Of a stretch of 64,000 nt of DNA, positions 8,512-15,369 are shown in pieces (the stretch's first letter is position 1; each line of letters starts with the position of its first letter). The position numbers and the translations under genes are program-made. The notes under the pieces are model-generated. The model saw only the letters and a program-made list of their open reading frames with translations, did not search any database and was not told where the DNA came from. The DNA comes from Paenibacillus harenae (GTDB lineage Bacteria > Bacillota > Bacilli > Paenibacillales > Paenibacillaceae). Location of the stretch: the NCBI RefSeq assembly GCF_030812415.1, contig NZ_JAUSST010000005.1, positions 372,001 through 436,000 of the forward strand. Reading direction: 5' to 3'.

Positions 8512-9303
8512 CTACTCCAAGCAGCGAGCTTGAAGCTCGGCGCGTTTATCGGCGGTAAGGCCGAACTGCTGCTCGAGGAAGCTGTCCGTGTCGCCGTACT
8601 TCGCATCGATCGCTCCGAATACGGCTTCCATGAATTCGCGGCGAAGCTGAAACATCGCCTTCATGCGCTCCATCTGCTCTTCATCCAGAAGCTCGGCAAG
8701 CTGCTCTTTCATCTTCTCGTTCATCGAGACAAGCGTGACGTTCGAAATCAGATAGTCTTCGATAATCGTCTCGCGATCGACGCCGAGCGCAAGCAGAATG
8801 AACGCGCTGCCGATGCCGGTGCGGTCGCGTCCTGCAGCGCAATGATGCAGAAGACCGAGACTGTCCGGCTCTTGCAGGAGCGACATCAGCTTCTTGAAGG
8901 AAGCGTTGTCGATGGCCATCTGCACGTACATGTCGGCGAACGTCTCAACCGACATGTTGCGGAATAAATCGGACTTCAGCATCTCGCGAATATCGCCTGT
9001 ATTATGCGGTTGGTTCATTGCCGGGATGCGGACATTGGCGATATTCTCGAAGGCCGGATCGGGCTTAAGCTCGGCTTCCTTGTCGTCGCGGTAGTCGAAC
9101 ACGGTCTTAATGCCAAGCGAAGCGAACAGCTCTCGGTCGCTCTCCGTCATGCCTGTCAGCTCGGCCGAGCGGAAGAGCATGCCGCGCTTCACCTTGCGTC
9201 CGCCGGCAGCCGCATAGCCGCCCATATCGCGGAAATTGAGCACGCCATGGAAAGGCAATACTCTCGTATTGGAATGGTTAAGATGTTGCGTTGTCATTGT
9301 CAT
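8512..9303 (-). CDS. Tyrosine-protein phosphatase (Y_phosphatase3/LipA-like)
   Basis: About 263 residues. The N-terminal NFRDMGGY and MLFRSAELTGM plus the P-loop HCAAGRDRTG (Cx5R active site) identify the DSP-like tyrosine/phosphoinositide phosphatase family. It is cytoplasmic, with no signal peptide. The start is uncertain: TTG 9315 lies only one base after GGGAG, ATG 9303 has a 13-nt spacer, and ATG 9297 is also in frame; I use 9303. It is monocistronic and the substrate is unknown. Confidence 0.8.
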   Translation of the reverse strand: MTMTTQHLNHSNTRVLPFHGVLNFRDMGGYAAAGGRKVKRGMLFRSAELTGMTESDRELFASLGIKTVFDYRDDKEAELKPDPAFENIANVRIPAMNQPHNTGDIREMLKSDLFRNMSVETFADMYVQMAIDNASFKKLMSLLQEPDSLGLLHHCAAGRDRTGIGSAFILLALGVDRETIIEDYLISNVTLVSMNEKMKEQLAELLDEEQMERMKAMFQLRREFMEAVFGAIDAKYGDTDSFLEQQFGLTADKRAELQARCLE

Positions 9304-9447
9304 CTTCTCGTTCAAGCTCCCTTCACTAACGCACGCTCGATTATTTACATAAAATAACTGGTACGCAACTAGAATACAAGTTGAATGTTAACTTGGAATT
9401 AGGAAGATGCGAATCTTTTGTAAAGGACAAGGATTGTTAATTTGTGG

Positions 9448-9476
9448 TTGACATCGATTTCATCGGGTGGTAAAGT
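9448..9476 (+). promoter_or_regulatory. Sigma-A-type promoter of the bmrCD leader
   Basis: A perfect -35 TTGACA at 9448-9453, a 17-bp spacer and -10 TAAAGT at 9471-9476. The expected start is near 9483, giving a leader of about 345 nt before the first exporter gene. Confidence 0.75.
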
Positions 9477-9513
9477 GACAATTAGATTTTATTCGAGAGG
9501 AGGGTTACGTTAC

Positions 9514-9606
9514 ATGCGGAAATATATGAGAGCATTTGCAGCTGGAATCATGATTCATCGTTTCAACATGAATAACGTAATCCATCCGCGCGTCGTTTCC
9601 CTGTAA
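9514..9606 (+). CDS. 30-codon leader peptide upstream of bmrCD-like genes
   Basis: ATG 9514 preceded by GGAGG at 9499-9503 opens a 30-residue ORF (begins MRKYMRAFAAG, ends HPRVVSL). It lies 32 nt downstream of the predicted start point and is followed by an intrinsic terminator at 9627-9667. In B. subtilis, bmrB is a short ORF whose translation controls read-through into bmrCD when ribosomes stall. Position and layout match, but the peptide sequence is not one I recognise. Inferred role: antibiotic-responsive transcription attenuation. Confidence 0.6.
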   Translation: MRKYMRAFAAGIMIHRFNMNNVIHPRVVSL

Positions 9607-9626
9607 CAAGGGAGTTTACCCGTCAT

Positions 9627-9667
9627 AAGGGGCGCAGGGTTACGTTACCGTAACTTTGCGCCTTTTC
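9627..9667 (+). terminator. Attenuator 1 in the bmrCD leader
   Basis: An 18-bp stem with four G-T pairs (9627-9644 / 9649-9666) and TTAC loop runs into TTTTC. Its left arm and loop contain AGGGTTACGTTAC (9636-9648), an exact copy of the sequence that includes the leader ORF ribosome binding site region (9501-9513). Confidence 0.8.
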
Positions 9668-9734
9668 GTTTGCCGCGTGTGCATGAAGCAGCGGTCTGCT
9701 CGCAGACTGACCAACCTAGCATGCATGCGGCAGG

Positions 9735-9776
9735 AAGAAGCGTGTCGTTGCGGCGGCGCGCTTCTTTTGTTTTTTT
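9735..9776 (+). terminator. Attenuator 2 in the bmrCD leader
   Basis: AAGAAGCG (9735-9742) pairs with CGCTTCTT (9759-9766), followed by TTGTTTTTTT. It lies 52 nt before the first exporter gene. A further small hairpin, GTCTGC/GCAGAC, sits near 9690-9705 between the two terminators. Confidence 0.7.
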
Positions 9777-9827
9777 AACAGGGATGAATGTAGCAGGGAT
9801 GGATAGCGGAAGGTGTGGTAGAGAAGT

Positions 9828-11573
9828 ATGTTTATTGTACTCAAAAAGTTAAAATGGTTTTTCGGCATGAATTGGAAGCGGTATGCGCTCGCGATTACGC
9901 TCCTCGTGCTTACAGGATTCATCGATGTTATTCCGCCGTGGCTGATCGGTTATACGATTGACGGCATTCATCAAGGAATGCTTGGCGAAGCGGACTTTCA
10001 GCTCATTGTCGTAAGCTGGATCGCCTTGACGGTCATCGGATATGTCATTACATATGTATGGCACTATCAGTTGTTCGGCGGCGCGTTCGTACTGGAGCGG
10101 CTGCTTCGGTCAAGGCTGATGCGGCATTTTCTGCGAATGACGCCGACGTTCTTCGAACGCAACCGTACGGGCGATCTGATGGCCCGTTCGACCAATGACC
10201 TCGGCGCGGTTGCGACAACGGCGGGGTTCGGCATCTTGACGCTTGTAGACTCGACGCTGTTCATGATTACGATTCTGATCGTCATGGCCGGTCTGATTAG
10301 CGTGAAGCTGACGCTGGCATCGCTCTTGCCGCTGCCTCTTATGGCGCTGGCGATGAGCTACTTCGGCAAAAAGATTCACGAGCGCTTCATGGACGCGCAG
10401 GACGCTTTCGGCGATCTGAACGACCAAGTGCTGGAGTCCGTAGCGGGCGTTCGCGTCATCCGCGCATTCGTGCAGGAGGAAGCAAGCGAAGCGCGGTTCA
10501 AGGCGAAGACGAAGGAAGTACTCGGCAAAAACATCGCGGTCGCCAAGATCGACGCTTTGTTCGAGCCCACGATGAAGATTCTCGTCGGAACGAGTTACTT
10601 GATCGGGCTTTGTTACGGCGGATACCTCGTATTCCATAACGAAATTACGCTTGGCGAGCTCGTCTCGTTCAACGTATTCCTCGGCATGCTGATCTGGCCG
10701 ATGTTCGCGATCGGCGAGCTGATCAACATTATGCAGCGCGGCAACGCCTCGCTCGACCGAGTCAATGAGACGCTCGGCTATAAGCCGGACGTACCCGAAG
10801 CGGATGCGCCGGTGGCGGTAGAAGAGCCGCAGGGGCTGCAGTTCCAAGACGTAACGTTTCGTTACCCGTCGTCGACCGTCGATAATTTGATCGACGTGTC
10901 GTTCATGCTTCGTCAAGGCCAGACGCTCGGCATCGTCGGAAGGACCGGCAGCGGCAAGACGACGCTGCTGAAGCAGCTGCTCCGCGAATATCCGCTCGGC
11001 TACGGCGATATTACGATCTCGGGCGCTTCGATCGGTCATCTGCGCACGCAGGAATGGCTCCGCTGGATCGGCTACGTGCCGCAGCAGCCGATCTTGTTCT
11101 CGAAGACGGTGAAGGAAAATATTATGTTCGGGAAGACCGATGCGACGGATGAAGATATGCAGCGCGCGCTGGAACGGGCTTCGTTCGCGAAGGACATTCA
11201 GTTCCTTCCGGACGGTCTCCAGACGATGGTCGGCGAGAAGGGCGTTGCGCTGTCCGGCGGGCAGAAGCAGCGGGTCAGCATCGCAAGGGCGCTTATCGCC
11301 AATCCGGAAATATTGCTGCTTGACGATGCTTTGTCCGCGGTAGACGCAAAGACGGAAGCGGAGATCATTGAGGGCATCCGTACGGAGCGCGTCGGCAAGA
11401 CGACGCTGATTACGACGCACCGTCTGTCCGCCGTACAGCATGCGGATTGGATCATCGTCCTCGACGAGGGGCGAATCGTGCAGGAGGGCACGCATGAGCA
11501 ACTTCTGGAGAGGGGCGGCTGGTATCGCGAGCAATATGATCGCCAGCAGCTGGAAGCTTTTATAGAAGAGTAA
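9828..11573 (+). CDS. bmrC: Heterodimeric multidrug ABC exporter subunit, BmrC/YheI-like
   Basis: 581-residue half-transporter: six membrane segments, then a nucleotide-binding domain with Walker A GRTGSGKTT, signature LSGGQKQRVS and Walker B ILLLDDALSAVD. The catalytic base after Walker B is Asp instead of Glu, as expected for the subunit that forms the degenerate ATP site in heterodimeric exporters. It pairs with the next gene, 31 nt downstream. ATG 9828 is used; ATG 9867 is an in-frame alternative, and no strong ribosome binding site decides. It probably exports drugs; expression is likely attenuated by the leader. Confidence 0.88.
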   Translation: MFIVLKKLKWFFGMNWKRYALAITLLVLTGFIDVIPPWLIGYTIDGIHQGMLGEADFQLIVVSWIALTVIGYVITYVWHYQLFGGAFVLERLLRSRLMRHFLRMTPTFFERNRTGDLMARSTNDLGAVATTAGFGILTLVDSTLFMITILIVMAGLISVKLTLASLLPLPLMALAMSYFGKKIHERFMDAQDAFGDLNDQVLESVAGVRVIRAFVQEEASEARFKAKTKEVLGKNIAVAKIDALFEPTMKILVGTSYLIGLCYGGYLVFHNEITLGELVSFNVFLGMLIWPMFAIGELINIMQRGNASLDRVNETLGYKPDVPEADAPVAVEEPQGLQFQDVTFRYPSSTVDNLIDVSFMLRQGQTLGIVGRTGSGKTTLLKQLLREYPLGYGDITISGASIGHLRTQEWLRWIGYVPQQPILFSKTVKENIMFGKTDATDEDMQRALERASFAKDIQFLPDGLQTMVGEKGVALSGGQKQRVSIARALIANPEILLLDDALSAVDAKTEAEIIEGIRTERVGKTTLITTHRLSAVQHADWIIVLDEGRIVQEGTHEQLLERGGWYREQYDRQQLEAFIEE

Positions 11574-11604
11574 CGAATGTAATGATTAAGGGGCGTGAAG
11601 GACA

Positions 11605-13632
11605 ATGAAACAGACAACGGGCAAGAGGTTGTTTCAATACGCCATGCTTTATAAGAAACCGATTCTGCTCGCTCTTCTTCTGCTGGTGCTAGCCGTCAGC
11701 GCGGAGCTTGCGGGACCGTTTATCGCGAAGCGAATGATTGACCAGAACATTCTCGGCATCGAGAAGAAGTGGCATGAGGTTTCGGCGGAGCAGCCGTACG
11801 CGGTGCATTATAAAGACAAATGGTATAAGCGCGAGGACCACTTCGCCGCAGATGAGCGGAAGGGCGCAGAGGTTCGCGTGCTGCAGGCGGCACGCCAGTT
11901 CTACTGGCTGGAAGTGCCGCTGAAGTTCGAAGGCGGCAAGCGCGTCGTCACGGACGGCACGATGACGGTTACGAGCAAGGACACGGGCGAGCAAGCGGCG
12001 TATCCGGTGACGAGACTATCGTCGTCGGAGTTGTACGGCTTCTACAAGCCGGAGTTTCCGGGCTTGCTGACGATGGCGGCGCTGTACTTCGGCTTGCTGC
12101 TGCTCGTAGCGGTGTTCACTTACGGACAGCGGCTAATGCTGCAAACGTCGGCGAACAAGATCGTCCGCCGGATGCGGAACGATATCTTCGCGCACACGCA
12201 GCGGCTGCCGGTTAACTATTACGACAATTTATCGGCGGGTCAGGTCGTCTCGCGGATCACGAACGATACCGAGGCGATTCGCGAGCTGTACGTCGCGGTA
12301 CTGGCGAACTTTTTTACGGGCATTATCTATATGGCGGCGATCTACGGAGCATTGTTCCTGCTCGACGCGAGGCTGGCGCTGATCGCGCTGCCGCTGGTGC
12401 CGATTCTCATCGTATGGATTATCGTCTACCGGAAATTCGCGGCCCGTTATAACCGCATCATCCGCACGAAACTGAGCGAAATCAACGGGATGCTGAACGA
12501 GTCGATTCAAGGGATGCCGATTATTCAGGCGTTCCGCCGCCAAGAGGAAACGAGCAAGGAATTCGAGTCGCTCAACGAGCATTATTACAAGTATCAGAAT
12601 AAACTGCTGAGTCTTAATTCGATTACGTCCCATAATCTTGTCAATGTCGTGCGGAACCTGCTGTTCCTTATCGTCATCTGGTTATTCTGGGGCGATTGGT
12701 TCGGCACGGCGGTATCGGTAGGGGTACTCTACGCCTTCGTCGATTACATGAACCGAATGTTCGCTCCGATCGTCGGTATCGTGAATCAGCTCTCGAACCT
12801 GGAGACGGCGCGTGTATCGGCGGAGCGGGTGTTCATGCTCATGGATGAGGAAGGCATCGACGTCGTGCCGGGCACGATGGAGCGTTACAAAGGCGATGTG
12901 CAATTCGAACGCGTATCGTTCGCCTACAAGAAGGACGAATACGTGCTTAAGAACATTAATTTCCACGCGAAGCAAGGGGAGACGGTAGCGCTAGTCGGTC
13001 ATACCGGCTCGGGCAAAAGCTCGATCCTGAACTTGTTGTTCCGCTTCTACGATATCAACGAAGGACGTATCGTCGTCGACGGCACGGAAGTCCGCGATAT
13101 TCCGAAGCAGCTGCTGCGCCAGCATATGGGCATCGTGCTGCAGGATCCGTTCCTGTTCACCGGAACGATCGCTTCGAACGTCAGCCTGGATAACCCGGCG
13201 ATCAGCAGGGAGAAGATCGAGCAGTCGCTGCGCGATGTCGGCGCATACGACATGTTCAGCGCTCTGCCGGGCGGCATTGATGCGCCGGTCATCGAGAAGG
13301 GCAGCACGCTGTCGGCCGGCCAGCGGCAGTTGATCTCGTTCGCGCGGGCGCTTGCTTACGACCCGGCGATCCTGATTCTGGACGAGGCGACCGCGAGCAT
13401 CGATACGGAAACCGAGGCAATCATTCAGGAGGCGCTCGATGTGCTCAAGAAGGGGCGCACGACGTTCGTCATTGCCCACCGGCTGTCGACGATTCGTGCG
13501 GCCGATCAGATTCTCGTGCTGGACCGCGGCGAGATCGTCGAGCGCGGCAACCACGAGCAGTTGATGGAGCATCGCGGCAAGTACTACGCGATGTACCAGC
13601 TGCAGCAGGGCGGCGCGACGCAGCCGGCGTAA
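11605..13632 (+). CDS. bmrD: Heterodimeric multidrug ABC exporter subunit, BmrD/YheH-like
   Basis: 675-residue half-transporter. An insert of about 100 residues between TM1 and TM2 (KKWHEVSAEQPY to LSSSELYGFYKPEF) matches the extracellular domain that distinguishes BmrD from BmrC. The nucleotide-binding domain has Walker A GHTGSGKSS, a non-standard signature LSAGQRQLIS and a canonical Walker B ILILDEATASID. Its Walker site is catalytic, and its altered signature would face the Asp-type site of the partner. GGGGCGTGAAGGAC precedes ATG 11605. Confidence 0.9.
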   Translation: MKQTTGKRLFQYAMLYKKPILLALLLLVLAVSAELAGPFIAKRMIDQNILGIEKKWHEVSAEQPYAVHYKDKWYKREDHFAADERKGAEVRVLQAARQFYWLEVPLKFEGGKRVVTDGTMTVTSKDTGEQAAYPVTRLSSSELYGFYKPEFPGLLTMAALYFGLLLLVAVFTYGQRLMLQTSANKIVRRMRNDIFAHTQRLPVNYYDNLSAGQVVSRITNDTEAIRELYVAVLANFFTGIIYMAAIYGALFLLDARLALIALPLVPILIVWIIVYRKFAARYNRIIRTKLSEINGMLNESIQGMPIIQAFRRQEETSKEFESLNEHYYKYQNKLLSLNSITSHNLVNVVRNLLFLIVIWLFWGDWFGTAVSVGVLYAFVDYMNRMFAPIVGIVNQLSNLETARVSAERVFMLMDEEGIDVVPGTMERYKGDVQFERVSFAYKKDEYVLKNINFHAKQGETVALVGHTGSGKSSILNLLFRFYDINEGRIVVDGTEVRDIPKQLLRQHMGIVLQDPFLFTGTIASNVSLDNPAISREKIEQSLRDVGAYDMFSALPGGIDAPVIEKGSTLSAGQRQLISFARALAYDPAILILDEATASIDTETEAIIQEALDVLKKGRTTFVIAHRLSTIRAADQILVLDRGEIVERGNHEQLMEHRGKYYAMYQLQQGGATQPA

Positions 13633-13712
13633 GCTTAAGCCGGCATCAATTAGCGTGACTCCGTGTGAACAAAGTCATTCGACGCAGAAGTCACCTCACG
13701 CCAGCTTTACTA

Positions 13713-13913
13713 GTGAGGGGCTCATGAATGTGTGAGTGTAATCCCGCTAATTAGCGGTCTTGTTGGCTCTTTGCAAGGTTTAGTGAGGTGAAGCTCATTA
13801 GCCGTGGAGCTAGCTTCATGGGCAGTGAGCTTTGCCTCATTATTTGGCCGGGTACGAGCCATGTGGCCGCACCAAAGTGAGGTTTGGTTCATATAAAGCG
13901 AGTTTCTCCTCAT
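13713..13913. repeat. Intergenic GTGAG-N6-CTCAT repeat cluster
   Basis: The gap 13633-14128 holds no intact gene. Five copies of a 13-16 nt imperfect inverted motif occur at 13713 (GTGAGGGGCTCAT), 13783 (GTGAGGTGAAGCTCAT), 13825 (GTGAGCTTTGCCTCAT), 13877 (GTGAGGTTTGGTTCAT) and 13898 (GCGAGTTTCTCCTCAT). Function unknown. Confidence 0.55.
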
Positions 13914-13921
13914 ACGATTCG

Positions 13922-13967
13922 AAGAAAGAAGGCTAGCTATCCCTAGGGACGGCTAGCCTTCTTTCTT
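13922..13967 (+). terminator. Intrinsic terminator after bmrCD region
   Basis: A perfect 16-bp stem, AAGAAAGAAGGCTAGC / GCTAGCCTTCTTTCTT, with a 14-nt loop. A/T tracts on both sides allow bidirectional use. Confidence 0.8.
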
Positions 13968-14035
13968 ACCACAATAGAATTTATAAGTTTCTTAGGATAT
14001 CGGATATGCAAATTCTATTTGGCGATAAAAACTTC

Positions 14036-14066
14036 TTTGCTTCCGAAGCGGGTTTGCTACGCAAAC
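14036..14066. repeat. GTTTGC-N3-GCAAAC palindrome, single copy
   Basis: CTTCCGAAG followed by GTTTGCTACGCAAAC (14052-14066) resembles the unit duplicated at 39376-39449 (CTTACGAAG plus GTTTGCTTTCGCAAAC). It is an intergenic repeat of unknown role. Confidence 0.45.
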
Positions 14067-14128
14067 TTGTAGGTCGCTCATCCTCGAAGTACTACGATAG
14101 GAGTTTTTCTCATATAAGGAGGTGGTTT

Positions 14129-14314
14129 TTAGGTTTTGAAGCGTCCGAACGTTTCGTTCAACGTGGTCGCCAGGTTGCGAAGCTGCTCGGATGAGCTTGC
14201 GACCTCTTGCATCGAGGCAAGCTGCTCTTCTGAAGCGGCGGCTACGCGCTGCGCGTTGCCTGCCGATGCAGCTGCAATGCCTTCGAGCTGGTCAAGCGAA
14301 GCGGCGATTTGCAA
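14129..14314 (-). pseudogene. Remnant of a methyl-accepting chemotaxis protein (C-terminus only)
   Basis: About 60 codons encode QIAASLDQLEGIAAASAGN, then VAAASEEQLASMQEVASSS and LNETFGRF. This is the typical C-terminal tail of bacterial chemoreceptors. Everything upstream (signalling hairpin, HAMP, sensor) is missing: homology stops abruptly at 14314 and the adjacent sequence is unrelated. No start codon is needed to explain it; it is a decayed fragment. Confidence 0.8.
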
Positions 14315-14453
14315 GAATCAATGTTAGAAAAGTGTTCAAGAGAGCACCGGTCCGGACATTCAGCGAACTTTCAGTCTGCTTTAAAGGGCAATTAAGGAAA
14401 CGGGGGTATGCTGGTTCTGTAATAACAAAAACGATTGAGAGGCGGAACAACGT

Positions 14454-15323
14454 ATGCTGAAATCGAAGGCTATAGCGGCAGGAGCCATTGCGCTTACTTT
14501 AACACTTGGAGGCGGCGTATTATGGAGCAGTCAATACGTTAACGCAGCAACCTCGGCCAACACGACTCAGACCGATCAAAACGATACCGAAAAAGCAAAC
14601 GACGGCACGACAATGAAGAAGGGCAAAGGCGGACGACTCGGGCATGGCTTCGGAAAAATACACGAGCAGCTTCAAACCTACCTGGGTCTGGATGAAGCGG
14701 CATTGCAGACGCAGCTAAAGACGAGTACGCTTAGCGAAATCGCGGTCGCGCAGGGCAAGACACGCGAAGAGCTGAAGGCTAAGCTGGTCGAATGGCTGAA
14801 GGCGGAAGAGGCCAGCGCGCCGGCGCCGACTGCCGATACCGACGAGCAGAGCGATGGACAAGCCGCACGGACGAAGCCGGACGCGACTGAGCTGGCAGAG
14901 AAGCTGCTCGATGCCAAGGGCGGCGAGCAAGGATTCGGAAAGCATGGCCGAGGCGGGATGGGCTTTGGAGTCGGACTCGAGTCGGTGGCTGAAGCGCTCG
15001 GGATAGGCTCGGACGAGCTTAAAGAAGCGATGGCGGACGGGAAGACGATTGCGGCCCTTGCCGCGGAGAAAGGCGTTGCCGTACAAACGGTTATCGACGC
15101 GCAAGTAATCGCAGTGAAGGCAAAGCTGGCCGAGAAGCTGGCCGCGGGAGAACTGACGCAGGAACAATACGATGCGAAGCTGGCCAAAGCTGCCGAGCAT
15201 GCCGCAAAGCTCGTAAACGGCGAGCTGCCGGATCGTGCCCAAGGCGGAGGCAAAGGCCCGCGCGGCGAGCGTCCTAACGAGGAGGCTGCAGCGGCAAGCG
15301 GTTCATCCGAAACGAGCGCCTAG
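14454..15323 (+). CDS. Secreted helical-repeat protein of unknown function
   Basis: 289 residues with a signal peptide (LTLTLGGGVLWSSQYVNAA). Two related modules follow, LGLDEAALQTQLK...LSEIAVAQGKT (about 80-110) and LGIGSDELKEAMADGKTIAALAAEKGV (about 180-210). They are separated by Gly/Lys-rich linkers and followed by an EQYDAKLAKAAEHAAKLVNG helix and an Ala/Ser/Glu-rich tail. Such modules are common in secreted Paenibacillus/Bacillus proteins without known function. The start ATG 14454 follows a GAGAGGCGG site. It is convergent with the GGDEF-EAL gene. Confidence 0.75.
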   Translation: MLKSKAIAAGAIALTLTLGGGVLWSSQYVNAATSANTTQTDQNDTEKANDGTTMKKGKGGRLGHGFGKIHEQLQTYLGLDEAALQTQLKTSTLSEIAVAQGKTREELKAKLVEWLKAEEASAPAPTADTDEQSDGQAARTKPDATELAEKLLDAKGGEQGFGKHGRGGMGFGVGLESVAEALGIGSDELKEAMADGKTIAALAAEKGVAVQTVIDAQVIAVKAKLAEKLAAGELTQEQYDAKLAKAAEHAAKLVNGELPDRAQGGGKGPRGERPNEEAAAASGSSETSA

Positions 15324-15329
15324 AACGAT

Positions 15330-15369
15330 CGAATGTCAGTACAGGAGACTTATCCTGTGCTGCCATTCG
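15330..15369. terminator. Bidirectional hairpin between convergent genes
   Basis: CGAATG...ACAGGA-N6-TCCTGT...CATTCG forms a stem of about 16 bp with one mismatch. It covers the stop codon of the GGDEF-EAL gene and follows the secreted-protein gene. There is no clear U-tract. Confidence 0.5.

Noticed and set aside
9670..9852. Second small ORF in the bmrCD leader
   Set aside because: TTG start without a ribosome binding site, running through the second terminator and into the exporter gene in another frame.
10110..11534. 474-codon open frame on the minus strand
   Set aside because: It is antisense to bmrC. The translation is Arg/His-rich with no family motifs, the usual shadow of a GC-biased gene.
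14136..14327. Plus-strand ORF behind AAGGAGGTG
   Set aside because: It reads exactly antisense to the chemoreceptor tail and its Ser/Ala/Cys-rich translation reflects that; the ribosome binding site match is probably chance.
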